From Acidobacteriaceae bacterium (lineage in GTDB: Bacteria; Acidobacteriota; Terriglobia; Terriglobales; Acidobacteriaceae), in assembly GCA_030037545.1 (NCBI GenBank), contig JASHRF010000067.1, positions 1 through 33,377 of the forward strand: a stretch of 33,377 nucleotides of DNA, given 5' to 3'. Each line of letters starts with the position of its first letter. The first letter of the stretch is position 1. The translations under genes and the position numbers were made by a program. Shown piece after piece: positions 17,083 to 24,741 of this stretch. The notes beneath the pieces were generated by a model, which did no database searches, had not been told where the DNA came from, and saw only the letters and a list, made by a program, of their open reading frames with translations.

Positions 17083-18514
17083 ACTCGATGAATGCCCGGG
17101 GGATGGTCCCCGGTCCATTTCTAGTCCCTGGTCCCTGTCCTTCCCACCGCGCAACCACCGCGCTCGCCATGCAGTTTCCAATCACATTCATCGCCGTGCG
17201 GCCCATATCCATGAGCGTGTCTACGCCCAGGATGATCATGATGGCCGTCAGCGGAATGTGGAACGAGGACGCAGTGGCTAGCAAGACCACCAGCACCGAG
17301 CGCGGCACGCCGGCCACGCCTTTACTCGTTAACATTAGCGTAAACACCATGAGCAGTTGCTCGCCCACGGTCAGGTGCATACCCGCCGCCTGCGCCGCAA
17401 AAATCGATGCCATCGATAGATACAGGCTGGAGCCTGTCATGTTAAAGCTGTAACCGGTGGGAATGACGAAAGAAACAATCCAGCGCGGCACGCCGAACTC
17501 TTCCATGCGCTCCATGGCCAGCGGCAGAGCGGCTTCCGAAGCGGTGGTCGCAAACCCGATGGCCGCCGGCTCGCCCACGGCGGCGCAGAATTTGCCCAGC
17601 GGGATGCGTGCGAGAAACAGAACGGGCGCCAGCACCAGCAGCACGAACACGCCGAGCGCCACGTAATACGTGCCCACCAGCTTGGCCAGCGGCAGCAGCG
17701 TGGCGAATCCCATGCTGCCTACCGTGTAGGCCAGCGCCGCGCCCGCCGCCACCGGCGCCATGTACATGACGATCCGCGTCATCTTGAACATGACATCGGT
17801 GAGCGCCTGCAGCACGTTCACCAGCGGCGCGCGCCGCTGGGCCGGCAGCATGGCCAGCGCCACGCCAAAGAGCAGCGCGAACACCGCCACCTGCAACACC
17901 TGGTTCTGCGCCACGGCCTGGGCGATATTCTCCGGAAATATGTTCAGCACCGCATCCTGCCAACTGGCGTGTGCAGCCGGCGCCGCAACAGCGAGACCCG
18001 CCGCCGCGGGCAGCGTGATTCCCCATCCCGCCCCGGAGAGGTTGATGGCGATCGCACCCAGAAAAATTCCCAGCGAGGTGACCGCCTCAAAAAAAATCAC
18101 CGCCTTCAGTGCCACGCGCCCCACGCCGCGCAATTCGCCGTGCCCGGCAATGCCCGTTACCAGTCCGCCAAAAATCAGCGGCGCAACAATCATGCGGATC
18201 AGGCGCAGAAAAATGTCGCCCAGGAAGCGCGTCTGCGCGGCAAAGTGCGGCGTCTCCACGCCTAGTTCCGTGCCCAGCACCATGGCGAAAAACGTCCACA
18301 CCAGCAGCGAGCGCCGCCGCAGGGCGTACGGAACAAAGATGCCAATCCCCACCCAGCGCAGGGCCGCGCCGGCTTCAGAGCGATAGTGCGCGGCGGCCAC
18401 CGCCAGCCCTGCGGCAAAAAGCGCCGCGCCGGCCACAGCCAGTCCGCGAGCCGCGGCCTGCGCCGCGCTCGTCTGCGCCTTTCGCGGGGTCACTTCGGTA
18501 GTATGCGGGTTCAT
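17078..18514 (-). CDS. DAACS-family dicarboxylate/amino acid:cation symporter
   Basis: A 478-residue secondary transporter of the dicarboxylate/amino acid:cation symporter family (SDF, PF00375; GltP/DctA relatives). Visible hallmarks are MIVAPLIFGGLVTGIAG, the HP1 region GFATTASEAALPLAMERM (in place of a serine-rich tip), the TM7 region IPTGYSFNMTGSSLYLSMAS, HP2 with MLTSKGVAGVPRS and the TM8 Arg in MDMGRTAMNVIGN. The TM7 NMDGT motif is replaced by NMTGS, so a conserved sodium-site Asp is missing; substrate and coupling ion cannot be assigned. The N-terminus is longer than usual, with two extra hydrophobic segments before residue 70. The C-terminal 20 residues are encoded by a repeat array, and the stop by a REP-like element. 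The ATG at 18514 has AGGA six bases upstream. Confidence 0.88.
   Translation of the reverse strand: MNPHTTEVTPRKAQTSAAQAAARGLAVAGAALFAAGLAVAAAHYRSEAGAALRWVGIGIFVPYALRRRSLLVWTFFAMVLGTELGVETPHFAAQTRFLGDIFLRLIRMIVAPLIFGGLVTGIAGHGELRGVGRVALKAVIFFEAVTSLGIFLGAIAINLSGAGWGITLPAAAGLAVAAPAAHASWQDAVLNIFPENIAQAVAQNQVLQVAVFALLFGVALAMLPAQRRAPLVNVLQALTDVMFKMTRIVMYMAPVAAGAALAYTVGSMGFATLLPLAKLVGTYYVALGVFVLLVLAPVLFLARIPLGKFCAAVGEPAAIGFATTASEAALPLAMERMEEFGVPRWIVSFVIPTGYSFNMTGSSLYLSMASIFAAQAAGMHLTVGEQLLMVFTLMLTSKGVAGVPRSVLVVLLATASSFHIPLTAIMIILGVDTLMDMGRTAMNVIGNCMASAVVARWEGQGPGTRNGPGTIPRAFIES
17105..17143. repeat. 7-nt periodic degenerate array inside the symporter 3' end
   Basis: Units GGTCCCC and GGTCCAT (17105-17118), a 4-nt interruption, then AGTCCCT and GGTCCCT (17123-17136), followed by GTCCTTC. 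It encodes the Gly/Pro/Arg-rich C-terminal tail (GPGTRNGPGT) of the symporter. A two-unit echo occurs near 27210 (GGGACTG, GGGACCG). Confidence 0.65.
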
Positions 18515-18654
18515 TCGGAGTCCTGGAGATTAGGCCTCCATTATCCTATGGCGGCGCGCGAAGCAGGCCTCGAAAGAGCCTTGAAATTGGCGCCTGATTT
18601 GATCGGGCGCGACTCTTTAGCTATTCCAAAGTTGCTGTGCCCAGGCTTGGGTGT

Positions 18655-18690
18655 CCCATCCTTGCGACTTTTTCCTGTCACAAGGGTGGG
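18655..18690. repeat. Imperfect hairpin repeat (14-nt arms)
   Basis: CCCATCCTTGCGAC (18655-18668) pairs with GTCACAAGGGTGGG (18677-18690) at 12 of 14 positions around the loop TTTTTCCT. It lies between two same-strand genes and could be a transcript-end structure or a dispersed repeat. Confidence 0.6.
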
Positions 18691-18767
18691 AGCCACGACT
18701 GCTGGAAATGGTGGAAACGGCTTCTCAAGACTTGTTCCAATCATGCCGTCAGAGGCCGAAGAGAGAA

Positions 18768-18795
18768 GGCTTCAGGCCCTGAAGGACGTCTCCAC
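18768..18795. repeat. Degenerate REP-like fragment
   Basis: AGGCTTCAGGCCCTGAAGGA followed by CGTCTCC resembles the second block of copy C (GGCTTCAGCCCCTGAGGGA then CGGTTCC). The first palindromic block is absent, so it is either a decayed or a partial copy. Confidence 0.5.
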
Positions 18796-18815
18796 GATTT
18801 CCCGGCGTCCCGCCC

Positions 18816-19151
18816 TCAGCACTTTGACTCGCTCGGCTTGGCCGCCGGAGCAGCAGGCGCAGGGGCCGGCGTACTCGCTTTCTCGGCTGACGGCGTCTTG
18901 CTGTCAGCCGTCGCCGGTTTGCTCTCCGTCGCCGTCGACTCGCTCGACGCCGATTCGCTCCGCGAACCACCCTTTGAAGCGTAGTCGGTCACGTACCAGC
19001 CCGCTCCCTTGAACTGCAGTCCCGGCGCAGTCAGCGGACGCTCCAGCACGCCGCCGCACTGCGGGCACTTGGTCTCCGGCTCGGAATTGAAGCTTTGAAT
19101 CTTTTCAAATCGATGGCCGCACTGCGTGCAGCGATAGGCATAGAGCGGCAA
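18816..19151 (-). CDS. FmdB-family zinc ribbon protein
   Basis: A 111-residue protein whose first 60 residues match the FmdB/CxxC_CXXC_SSSS putative regulatory zinc ribbon: MPLYAYRCTQCGHRFEKIQ and then TKCPQCGGVLERPL, giving two CxxC pairs for one zinc ion. FKGAGWYVTDYA follows and is also typical. The rest is a low-complexity Ser/Ala/Pro/Lys tail of about 45 residues ending in KC. The biochemical role is unknown; the original FmdB was proposed to regulate formamidase genes. The start is a TTG at 19151 with GGGAG six bases upstream; no ATG is available, and the protein begins exactly where family members begin. Confidence 0.9.
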   Translation of the reverse strand: MPLYAYRCTQCGHRFEKIQSFNSEPETKCPQCGGVLERPLTAPGLQFKGAGWYVTDYASKGGSRSESASSESTATESKPATADSKTPSAEKASTPAPAPAAPAAKPSESKC

Positions 19152-19473
19152 TTTTAACTCCCAGGGGAAGCGTCACCCTGGCTTCATTGTATCGGCAGGC
19201 TGGAAGTTTGCCCCTGTCGGGTGGGTCAATTTGGCGTGCCGAAAGGGTAATGGCTTCAGCTCGAGGCTACGCGCCCCGGTTGAAGGTACAGGCCCGCAGG
19301 CTGCGGAATAGCCACCGGAATCTCAAACTAAAGCAGTTTGGAAGGAGGCGGAGGTTTTAACCTCCGCAATAAGTCGCAGCAAATCACCCACGTCTTTAGG
19401 CGCGGACTTTTCCGATGATGCCTTCCACCAGGACACTATTGTTCTTCCGCAGCTTCTTAGGTAGGCCAGAATC
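19152..19473. other. Intergenic region with two adjacent hairpins
   Basis: About 320 bp without a gene between two minus-strand genes. CAAACT-N5-AGTTTG (19324-19340) is followed directly by GCGGAGGTT-TT-AACCTCCGC (19348-19367), a strong 9-bp stem. A GGCTTCAG fragment of the REP-like family occurs near 19253. The DUF2911 gene terminates at 19474, so the 19348 hairpin lies downstream of it on the minus strand and could serve as its transcript end. Confidence 0.6.
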
Positions 19474-20034
19474 TCAGTGCGCCTCGATCGGCACCGATGC
19501 TCTTTCGTTCTCCCATTCGATCGCCAGCCTGCCCCGGTTCCCGCCGCGATCCGTAATCGTCCAGGTCAAATCCTCAACCATCGACGGCGGCTTGCTCATC
19601 CTCATCTTTACGCGGCCCAGGTCCTTGGTGCTGTCATACGCCAGTCCCCACTCGCCAGTGGCTTTGCTCACGATCAGCGTCCACTGCGCGGGATCGGAAA
19701 TATCGATGAACAGCGTGTAGGTTCCGGCGGGCACATTCAGGTCGCCCAGGCTGATGTCGGCGTCGGTGTGCAGCGTGGTGGCCGCATTGGCGCCCGCGCG
19801 CCATACGGGATAATGCGGGTCGTGGCTGATGAGCCCATCGCTGGTAAAGATGTGTCCCTCACGCCCTCGCACGCGCGGTGAGGAATAGTCGATGGCGATG
19901 GTTTTGCCCGCAATGGTTCCCGTGGCTGTTGCCTTGGGACTGGCCGGCGGTTTCTTCGCGGTAGTGGACGACATTTGCGCGCCGAGAGGAAGTGCGACGA
20001 GCAGCGCGCTCATCAACAGGATTAGACGTTTCAT
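19474..20034 (-). CDS. DUF2911 domain secreted protein
   Basis: A 186-residue exported protein. MKRLILLMSALLVALPLGAQ is a clear signal peptide. The mature part is a DUF2911 domain (PF11138) with IAIDYSSPRVRGREG near residue 50, YPVWRAGANAATTLHTDADISL and VPAGTYTLFIDISDPAQWTLI, then KMRMSKPPSMVEDLTWTI. The family is common in Acidobacteriota and Bacteroidota and has no assigned function; it is predicted periplasmic. I chose the ATG at 20034, which has AAGGAGA seven bases upstream, rather than the open frame to 20079. It is divergent from prpB. Confidence 0.9.
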   Translation of the reverse strand: MKRLILLMSALLVALPLGAQMSSTTAKKPPASPKATATGTIAGKTIAIDYSSPRVRGREGHIFTSDGLISHDPHYPVWRAGANAATTLHTDADISLGDLNVPAGTYTLFIDISDPAQWTLIVSKATGEWGLAYDSTKDLGRVKMRMSKPPSMVEDLTWTITDRGGNRGRLAIEWENERASVPIEAH

Positions 20035-20131
20035 CGGGATTCTCCTTAAATGAAGACAGATGAAAACGGGGTCCGGCAACGGCTGCCAGTTTACGCGGGA
20101 GCCCGAGGGGCGCGCAAGGCGCCGATGGCCG

Positions 20132-20167
20132 GTAGGCCGTAGCCGGGTAGCCTGTAGCTTGCAGATG
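20132..20167. repeat. 7-nt periodic degenerate array, left arm upstream of prpB
   Basis: Units GTAGGCC, GTAGCCG, one extra G, then GTAGCCT, GTAGCTT and GCAGATG. Inverted relative to 20203-20251 across a 35-nt spacer. Confidence 0.7.
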
Positions 20168-20202
20168 GCACTCTGCCGGCAAATTGTCGCGGTCCGCTTT
20201 GG

Positions 20203-20251
20203 CTACAGCCTGCCGGTTACAAGCTACCGGCTTGTATTCACCGCCTGCTAT
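20203..20251. repeat. 7-nt periodic degenerate array, right arm upstream of prpB
   Basis: Units CTACAGC, CTGCCGG, then TTACAAG, CTACCGG, then CTTGTAT, TCACCGC and CTGCTAT. The first four or five are the complement of the GTAGCYT family; the later ones keep the 7-nt phase but are weak. It ends about 20 bases before the prpB start. Confidence 0.7.
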
Positions 20252-20270
20252 CATGCGGCACAGGCAAGGC

Positions 20271-21194
20271 ATGAACGAACCGCAAAATCGTCTCTCGCCG
20301 GGCGCGCGATTCCGCGCCGCGCTGGCGGCGGAAAAGCCGCTGCAGGTGGCCGGCGCCATCAACGCCTACGCCGCGCGTATGGCTGATGCGGTGGGTTTTC
20401 GCGCCCTCTATCTCTCCGGCGGCGGCGTGGCTGCCAACTCGCTCGGCCTGCCCGATCTCGGCATCAGCACCATGGAAGACGTCCTCATCGACGTCCGCCG
20501 CATCACCGACGCCACATCGCTCCCGCTGCTCGTCGATATTGACACCGGCTGGGGCAGCGCCTTCAACATTGCGCGCACCATCCGCTCCATGATCAAGGCC
20601 GGCGCGGCCGCCGTACATATTGAAGACCAGGTAGGTGCCAAGCGCTGCGGCCATCGGCCCGGAAAGGCGCTCGTGCCTGCGGAAGAGATGGCCGATCGCA
20701 TCAAAGCGGCTGTGGACGCGCGCATCGACCCTGCTTTCGTGATCATGGCGCGCACCGACGCGCTGGCCGGCGAGGGCCTCGCCCGCGCCATCGAGCGCGC
20801 CCAGGCCTACGTGGCTGCCGGCGCCGACATGATTTTCGCCGAGGCCGTCACCGAGCTCGGCATCTACACCGAGTTCCGCCGCGCCGTGGGCGTGCCCATT
20901 CTCGCCAACATCACCGAGTTCGGCCAGACGCCGCTCTACACCCGCGAGGAGCTTGCCGCCGCGGGAGTGGACATCATCCTATACTGTTGTGCCGCCTATC
21001 GCGCCATGAACGCCGCCGCGCTCCGGGTTTATGAAACCATTCGTGCCGAGGGCACGCAGAAGAATGTACTGCCGGTCATGCAGTCCCGCGCCGATCTCTA
21101 TCGATATCTCGGCTATCACGCCTACGAGCAGAAACTCGACGAGCTGTTCGCCAAAGAGGCGGGGAACGGGGGAACAAGGGAACAAGAGAGCTAG
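20271..21194 (+). CDS. prpB: 2-methylisocitrate lyase (PrpB)
   Basis: Cleaves 2-methylisocitrate into pyruvate and succinate, the last step of the 2-methylcitrate cycle for propionyl-CoA oxidation. The 307-residue protein belongs to the isocitrate lyase/PEP mutase superfamily. It shows [19 protein letters not shown] near residue 46, [10 protein letters not shown] with the metal-binding acidic residues near residue 86, the catalytic-loop motif [10 protein letters not shown] near residue 122 (KxCGHR being the lyase signature) and [10 protein letters not shown]. The ATG at 20271 (MNEPQN) follows GGCAAGG and matches the family start; an upstream frame to 20184 is repeat-derived. The last residues (GGTREQES) are encoded by an 8-nt array. 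The prpC gene follows after 233 bp. Confidence 0.94.
   Translation: MNEPQNRLSPGARFRAALAAEKPLQVAGAINAYAARMADAVGFRALYLSGGGVAANSLGLPDLGISTMEDVLIDVRRITDATSLPLLVDIDTGWGSAFNIARTIRSMIKAGAAAVHIEDQVGAKRCGHRPGKALVPAEEMADRIKAAVDARIDPAFVIMARTDALAGEGLARAIERAQAYVAAGADMIFAEAVTELGIYTEFRRAVGVPILANITEFGQTPLYTREELAAAGVDIILYCCAAYRAMNAAALRVYETIRAEGTQKNVLPVMQSRADLYRYLGYHAYEQKLDELFAKEAGNGGTREQES
21161..21192. repeat. 8-nt periodic array at the prpB 3' end
   Basis: Units GGGGAACG, GGGGAACA, then AGGGAACA, then AGAGAGCT, encoding the last residues of PrpB; the TAG stop begins in the last unit. It is the complement of the TTCCCTTG family seen at 1521-1552. Confidence 0.7.
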
Positions 21195-21324
21195 AGCGTG
21201 CTTCAAAAATAGGTTTTGAAGGGGCACGGCTTCAGCCGTGCCGTGCAAAATCCGCTGTTTATGCGGCTTTTAGCCGCTGAGGGATGGTTCCTTTGTTGTC
21301 TCAGCAGCGTTTTTGAAACACGCT
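21195..21324. mobile_element. REP-like element copy B with 15-bp terminal inverted repeats (MITE-like)
   Basis: AGCGTGCTTCAAAAA (21195-21209) and TTTTTGAAACACGCT (21310-21324) are inverted repeats matching at 14 of 15 positions. They enclose the palindrome GGCACGGCTTCAGCCGTGCC (21223-21242) and the second block GGCTTTTAGCCGCTGAGGGA (21264-21283). The element begins directly after the prpB TAG stop. No coding capacity. It could be a non-autonomous element or a structured operon spacer. Confidence 0.65.
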
Positions 21325-21373
21325 GTAGGCAAAACGGGAACAAGCCAGCGTAACGGCCGATCGTGGCCGCCGT

Positions 21374-21422
21374 TTATCGCTCACGAATCACGAGCCACGA
21401 CTCACGGCTTTATCCTCGGAGG
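21374..21422. repeat. 7-nt periodic degenerate array leading into the prpC ribosome binding site
   Basis: In-phase 7-mers TTATCGC, TCACGAA, then TCACGAG, CCACGAC, then TCACGGC, TTTATCC and TCGGAGG. The four central units share CACG. The last in-phase unit contains the GGAGG Shine-Dalgarno, five bases before the prpC ATG. Confidence 0.7.
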
Positions 21423-21427
21423 TCTTC

Positions 21428-22591
21428 ATGAGCACTCAAAACGCCGGCGCCGCCCCGGCATTCAAACCTAAAAAATCCGTGGCGCTTTCCGGCACGCCGG
21501 CTGGAAACACTGCCGTATGCACCGTGGGCCAGAGCGGCAACGATCTTCACTACCGCGGCTACGACATCGCCGGCCTAGCCGCGCAATGCGATTTCGAGGA
21601 GGTCGCTTACCTGCTTGTCCACGGCAAACTGCCCAACGCCGCAGAACTGGCCGTCTGCCGCAAGCGTCTGGCCGGTCTGCGCGGCCTTCCCGACGCGGTA
21701 AAGAAAGCACTCGAACTGATCCCCGGCTCCGCGCATCCCATGGACGTGCTGCGCACCGGCGTTTCCGCGCTGGGCTGCGTGCACCCTGAGCCTGTCGATC
21801 ATCATGACGGCGGCGCGCGCGCCATTGCCGACGCGCTGCTGGCTTCACTCCCGTCGATGCTCCTCTACTGGCACCACTACGCGCGCAATGGCCGTCGCAT
21901 CGAGCTGGAGCCCGACACCGAATCCATCGCCGGGCATTTTCTTCACTTGCTCCACGGCCACGCGCCCAGCCCGGAGTGGACGCGCGCCATGCAACTCTCG
22001 CTCATCCTTTACGCGGAGCATGAGTTCAATGCCTCCACTTTCACCGCGCGCGTCATCGCCGGCACCGGCTCCGATCTCTACTCCTGCATCACCGGCGCCA
22101 TCGGCGCACTCAAAGGCCCCAAGCACGGCGGCGCCAACGAGGCCGCGCTTGAAATCCAACAGCGCTACTCCACGCCCGACGACGCCGAGGCCGACATCCT
22201 GCACCGCGTGGCCAATCACGAAGTCGTCATCGGCTTCGGCCATCCTGTTTACACCATCAGCGATCCGCGCAGCGATATCATCAAGCAGGCCGCGCGCGCG
22301 CTGGCCGTGGACGCCGATGGCCGCCGCCTCTTCGCCGTCGCCGACCGCATCGAGACCACCATGCAGCACGCCAAGCGCATGTTTCCCAACCTCGACTGGT
22401 ACAGCGCCGTCGCCTATCATCTCATGGACATTCCCATCGACCTGTTCACGCCGATCTTCGTAATGGCCCGCACCGCCGGCTGGTCCGCGCACGTCATCGA
22501 ACAGCGCCAGGACGGCAAAATCATTCGCCCCTCTGCCGTGTATACCGGGCCCGAAAATCTGAAGTTTATTCCGCTCGCAGAGCGCGCTTAG
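21428..22591 (+). CDS. prpC: 2-methylcitrate synthase / citrate synthase family (PrpC)
   Basis: Condenses propionyl-CoA with oxaloacetate to 2-methylcitrate, entering the 2-methylcitrate cycle; many such enzymes also use acetyl-CoA. The 387-residue length fits short bacterial type II or PrpC enzymes. Motifs include [20 protein letters not shown] near residue 40, the His-containing [17 protein letters not shown] near residue 196, [12 protein letters not shown] near residue 230 (the catalytic His of the GxxHGGAN motif) and [13 protein letters not shown] near residue 270. The catalytic Asp lies in the later region around [18 protein letters not shown]. The assignment as PrpC rather than plain GltA rests on its position between prpB and prpD. 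GGAGG lies five bases before the ATG. Confidence 0.93.
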   Translation: MSTQNAGAAPAFKPKKSVALSGTPAGNTAVCTVGQSGNDLHYRGYDIAGLAAQCDFEEVAYLLVHGKLPNAAELAVCRKRLAGLRGLPDAVKKALELIPGSAHPMDVLRTGVSALGCVHPEPVDHHDGGARAIADALLASLPSMLLYWHHYARNGRRIELEPDTESIAGHFLHLLHGHAPSPEWTRAMQLSLILYAEHEFNASTFTARVIAGTGSDLYSCITGAIGALKGPKHGGANEAALEIQQRYSTPDDAEADILHRVANHEVVIGFGHPVYTISDPRSDIIKQAARALAVDADGRRLFAVADRIETTMQHAKRMFPNLDWYSAVAYHLMDIPIDLFTPIFVMARTAGWSAHVIEQRQDGKIIRPSAVYTGPENLKFIPLAERA

Positions 22592-22709
22592 TGGAGGAAA
22601 ATAGCGCCGGCCTCCAGGCCGGCTGTCGTGCGCGCGTCCTCGCCCGCACTCGACTCCGCCGGTTATCGTGGCGATGATGGAAAATAGATTGAAGCGTCAC
22701 GGAGCCCGC

Positions 22710-24155
22710 GTGTCCACGCACATCAGCAATCAACGCCCCGCCCCCGACAGAGTCCTTACCGACATCGCCGATTACGCGCTCAGCTACGAGATCGACTCGG
22801 ATCTCGCCTTCACCACCGCGCGCTATTGCCTCATCGACACGCTGGGTTGCGGCCTTGAAGCGCTCGAGTACCCCGCGTGCGCCAAGCTGCTCGGCCCCAT
22901 CGTTCCCGGCACCATCGTTCCCAACGGCGCGCGCGTACCCGGCACCAGCTACCAGCTCGATCCCGTGCAAGCCGCTTTCAATATTGGAGCCATGATCCGC
23001 TGGCTTGACTTCAACGACACCTGGCTGGCCGCCGAGTGGGGTCATCCGTCAGACAATCTGGGCGGCATTCTGGCCGTCGCCGACTGGCGCCCAGCGGGCG
23101 GCAGGCCTTTGGTCATGCGTGACGTCCTCACAGCAATGATCAAAGCCCACGAGATCCAGGGTTGCATCGCCCTCGAAAACTCCTTCAACAAGGTCGGTCT
23201 CGATCACGTCGTTCTCGTCAAAGTGGCCTCCACCGCTGTCGTCTGTCAGTTGCTTGGGCTTTCGCGCGAGCAGACCATCAACGCGCTCTCTCTCGCCTGG
23301 GTCGACGGCCAAAGCCTGCGCGCCTATCGCCACGCGCCCAATACGGGCTCGCGCAAGAGCTGGGCCGCAGGTGACGCCACCAGCCGGGCTGTTCGACTCG
23401 CATTGATGGCTCGCGCCGGCGAAATGGGTTACCCCTCAGTGCTCACAGCCAAAATGTGGGGCTTTTATGACGTGTCGTTCCGTGGGCAGGAGTTCAAATT
23501 CCAGCGGCCCTACGGCTCCTATGTAATGGAGAACGTGCTCTTCAAAATCAGCTATCCGGCCGAGTTCCACGCCCAGACCGCAGTCGAAGCCGCCATGAAG
23601 CTGCGCGCGCGTCTCGACCAGCGCGGGCTCGCCGCCGAAGCCATCAAGAGAATCACCATCCACACCCACGAAGCCTGCCTGCGCATCATCGACAAGAAAG
23701 GCCCGCTCTCGAATCCCGCCGACCGCGATCACTGCGTGCAATACATGGTCTCCATTCCGCTGCTCTTCGGCAGGCTCACCGCCGCCGACTACGAAGACGC
23801 CGTCGCGCTCGACCCTGAAACTGGCCCGCGCATCGACACCCTCCGCGCCAAAATCGAATGCGTTGAAGAGCCGCAGTTCACGCGCGACTATCACGACCCC
23901 GACAAGCGCTCCATCGCGAATCGGCTGGTCGTGCAGCTCGAGGATGGCGCTTTGCTGGAAGAAACAGTCGAATATCCCATCGGGCATCGCCGGCGGCGCG
24001 AAGAAGGCATGCCGCTGCTGGTGAAAAAATTCAAGACCAATCTGCGTCGCCGCTTCGCGGAACCGCAGCAGCAGCGCATCCTCGACGTGTCGCTCGACCC
24101 GGCACGCTTCGACGCCATGCCGGTGAACGAATACGTCGATTTATACGTGATCTGA
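22710..24155 (+). CDS. prpD: 2-methylcitrate dehydratase (PrpD, MmgE/PrpD family)
   Basis: Dehydrates 2-methylcitrate to 2-methyl-cis-aconitate; PrpD needs no Fe-S cluster. From the GTG at 22710 the protein is 481 residues, the usual PrpD length, and opens [20 protein letters not shown] like family members; GGAG lies about five bases upstream. Upstream starts at 22668, 22674 or 22677 would add 11-14 atypical residues. Internal markers are [58 protein letters not shown] and [19 protein letters not shown]. The gene follows prpC by about 120 bp. No prpE (propionyl-CoA synthetase), acnD/prpF or prpR is visible nearby. Confidence 0.95.
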   Translation: MSTHISNQRPAPDRVLTDIADYALSYEIDSDLAFTTARYCLIDTLGCGLEALEYPACAKLLGPIVPGTIVPNGARVPGTSYQLDPVQAAFNIGAMIRWLDFNDTWLAAEWGHPSDNLGGILAVADWRPAGGRPLVMRDVLTAMIKAHEIQGCIALENSFNKVGLDHVVLVKVASTAVVCQLLGLSREQTINALSLAWVDGQSLRAYRHAPNTGSRKSWAAGDATSRAVRLALMARAGEMGYPSVLTAKMWGFYDVSFRGQEFKFQRPYGSYVMENVLFKISYPAEFHAQTAVEAAMKLRARLDQRGLAAEAIKRITIHTHEACLRIIDKKGPLSNPADRDHCVQYMVSIPLLFGRLTAADYEDAVALDPETGPRIDTLRAKIECVEEPQFTRDYHDPDKRSIANRLVVQLEDGALLEETVEYPIGHRRRREEGMPLLVKKFKTNLRRRFAEPQQQRILDVSLDPARFDAMPVNEYVDLYVI

Positions 24156-24172
24156 GCCATGCCCTGCGGCCC

Positions 24173-24388
24173 TTACCCGCGCCTGCCCGCCGCGAATATC
24201 CCCTCTTTGTAAGCCAGCCCAGGCTTGCCGTGATTGTGGAGAGGGCAGCGCCGCTGATAATAGATGTCGCTGCCGTTGGCGCCGTATACATGGCCGCACA
24301 TGGAGCAGCCAAACTGGTACACCGTCTGCCCGTGATCGGTGCTCGGCAGCCCGGTATTGCGGATCACCACATGCCCGCGGCGATTCAC
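24173..24388 (-). CDS. Small zinc-ribbon-like protein, possibly 5'-truncated
   Basis: A 71-residue frame ending 17 bases from the convergent prpD stop. It contains GLPSTDHGQTVYQFGC, then CSMCGHVYGANGSDIYYQRR and CPLHNHGKPGL. The CxxC pair, the YGANGSDI block and the later Cys/His resemble a widespread family of tiny hypothetical proteins with a CxxC...CPxC zinc site, here with His residues in the second half. I recognise the pattern but know no function. The only start is GTG at 24388 with no Shine-Dalgarno. The same frame stays open for 13 more codons of protein-like sequence (RQYSAAYSTRPGY) back to an in-frame TGA at 24428-24430, so the gene may be truncated or carry a nonsense mutation. 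Confidence 0.55.
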   Translation of the reverse strand: MNRRGHVVIRNTGLPSTDHGQTVYQFGCSMCGHVYGANGSDIYYQRRCPLHNHGKPGLAYKEGIFAAGRRG

Positions 24389-24711
24389 ATAGCCCGGCCG
24401 AGTGCTATAGGCGGCGCTGTACTGCCTTCAAAATACTCGTTCGGGCGCCTTTTTCAACTCGCCCGTGAACCTGCAAAAGCTTGCATGCGCATTCTTGCCT
24501 GCATAATTTCGGCGGGAAGGACGACTCAGCCCAATTCCGCATCTAAAAAAAACGCAACAGGCGCCGAATAGCAAGTCAGCAGGTCAGCGAGTCAGCGAGG
24601 CGGAAACAACAATCCTGTTGCTCCGAGGCGCGGTTTTCGAGTAATTTCAAAACTCAGCAGCCCGTTCCCAGGAGGCGGCGCAACTCTTTCCGGTGCGCGC
24701 TTGATCCATGC
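24389..24711. other. Intergenic region upstream of the NCS1 permease
   Basis: About 320 bp without a complete gene. The left part continues the small zinc-ribbon frame across a TGA. The 8-nt array 24570-24601 lies in the middle. I looked for purine, guanidine and preQ1 riboswitch consensus sequences ahead of the permease and found none. Confidence 0.5.
24570..24601. repeat. 8-nt periodic degenerate array
   Basis: Four in-phase 8-mers AGCAAGTC, AGCAGGTC, then AGCGAGTC, AGCGAGGC, the same family and orientation as 8096-8127, 16 kb away. It is single here, without an inverted partner. Confidence 0.85.
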
Positions 24712-24738
24712 CGGCCTCCAGCGACCCTTTGGAGGCCG
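24712..24738 (+). promoter_or_regulatory. Hairpin sequestering the NCS1 permease Shine-Dalgarno
   Basis: CGGCCTCCA (24712-24720) pairs perfectly with TGGAGGCCG (24730-24738) around a 9-nt loop. The second arm contains the GGAGG ribosome binding site of the GTG start at 24742. A 9-bp GC-rich stem should block ribosome access unless opened, a classic layout for translational control by ligand, temperature or protein. Confidence 0.65.
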
Positions 24739-24741
24739 CGC

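Larger units (their letters stand above)
18515..18815. other. Intergenic region between fmdB-like and symporter genes
   Basis: About 300 bp. It holds an imperfect hairpin at 18655-18690 and a degenerate REP-like fragment at 18768-18795 that matches the second block of the elements at 17005 and 33162. A 67-codon minus frame here (18541-18744) overlaps the hairpin and has no protein-like motif. The symporter Shine-Dalgarno is at the left edge. Confidence 0.55.

Noticed and set aside
18541..18744. A 67-codon minus-strand open frame
   Set aside because: It overlaps an imperfect hairpin repeat and a weak start; the translation looks like repeat-derived text rather than a protein.
24428..24430. 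In-frame TGA as a selenocysteine codon
   Set aside because: There is no SECIS-like hairpin directly after it, no Cys homology at the site that I can verify, and no sel genes nearby.
24570..24601. Possible CRISPR-like repeats
   Set aside because: Units are only 8 nt and contiguous, with no unique spacers and no cas genes nearby.
24430..24711. Riboswitch upstream of the NCS1 permease
   Set aside because: I could not match purine, guanidine, preQ1 or TPP consensus cores; only the Shine-Dalgarno hairpin is supported.
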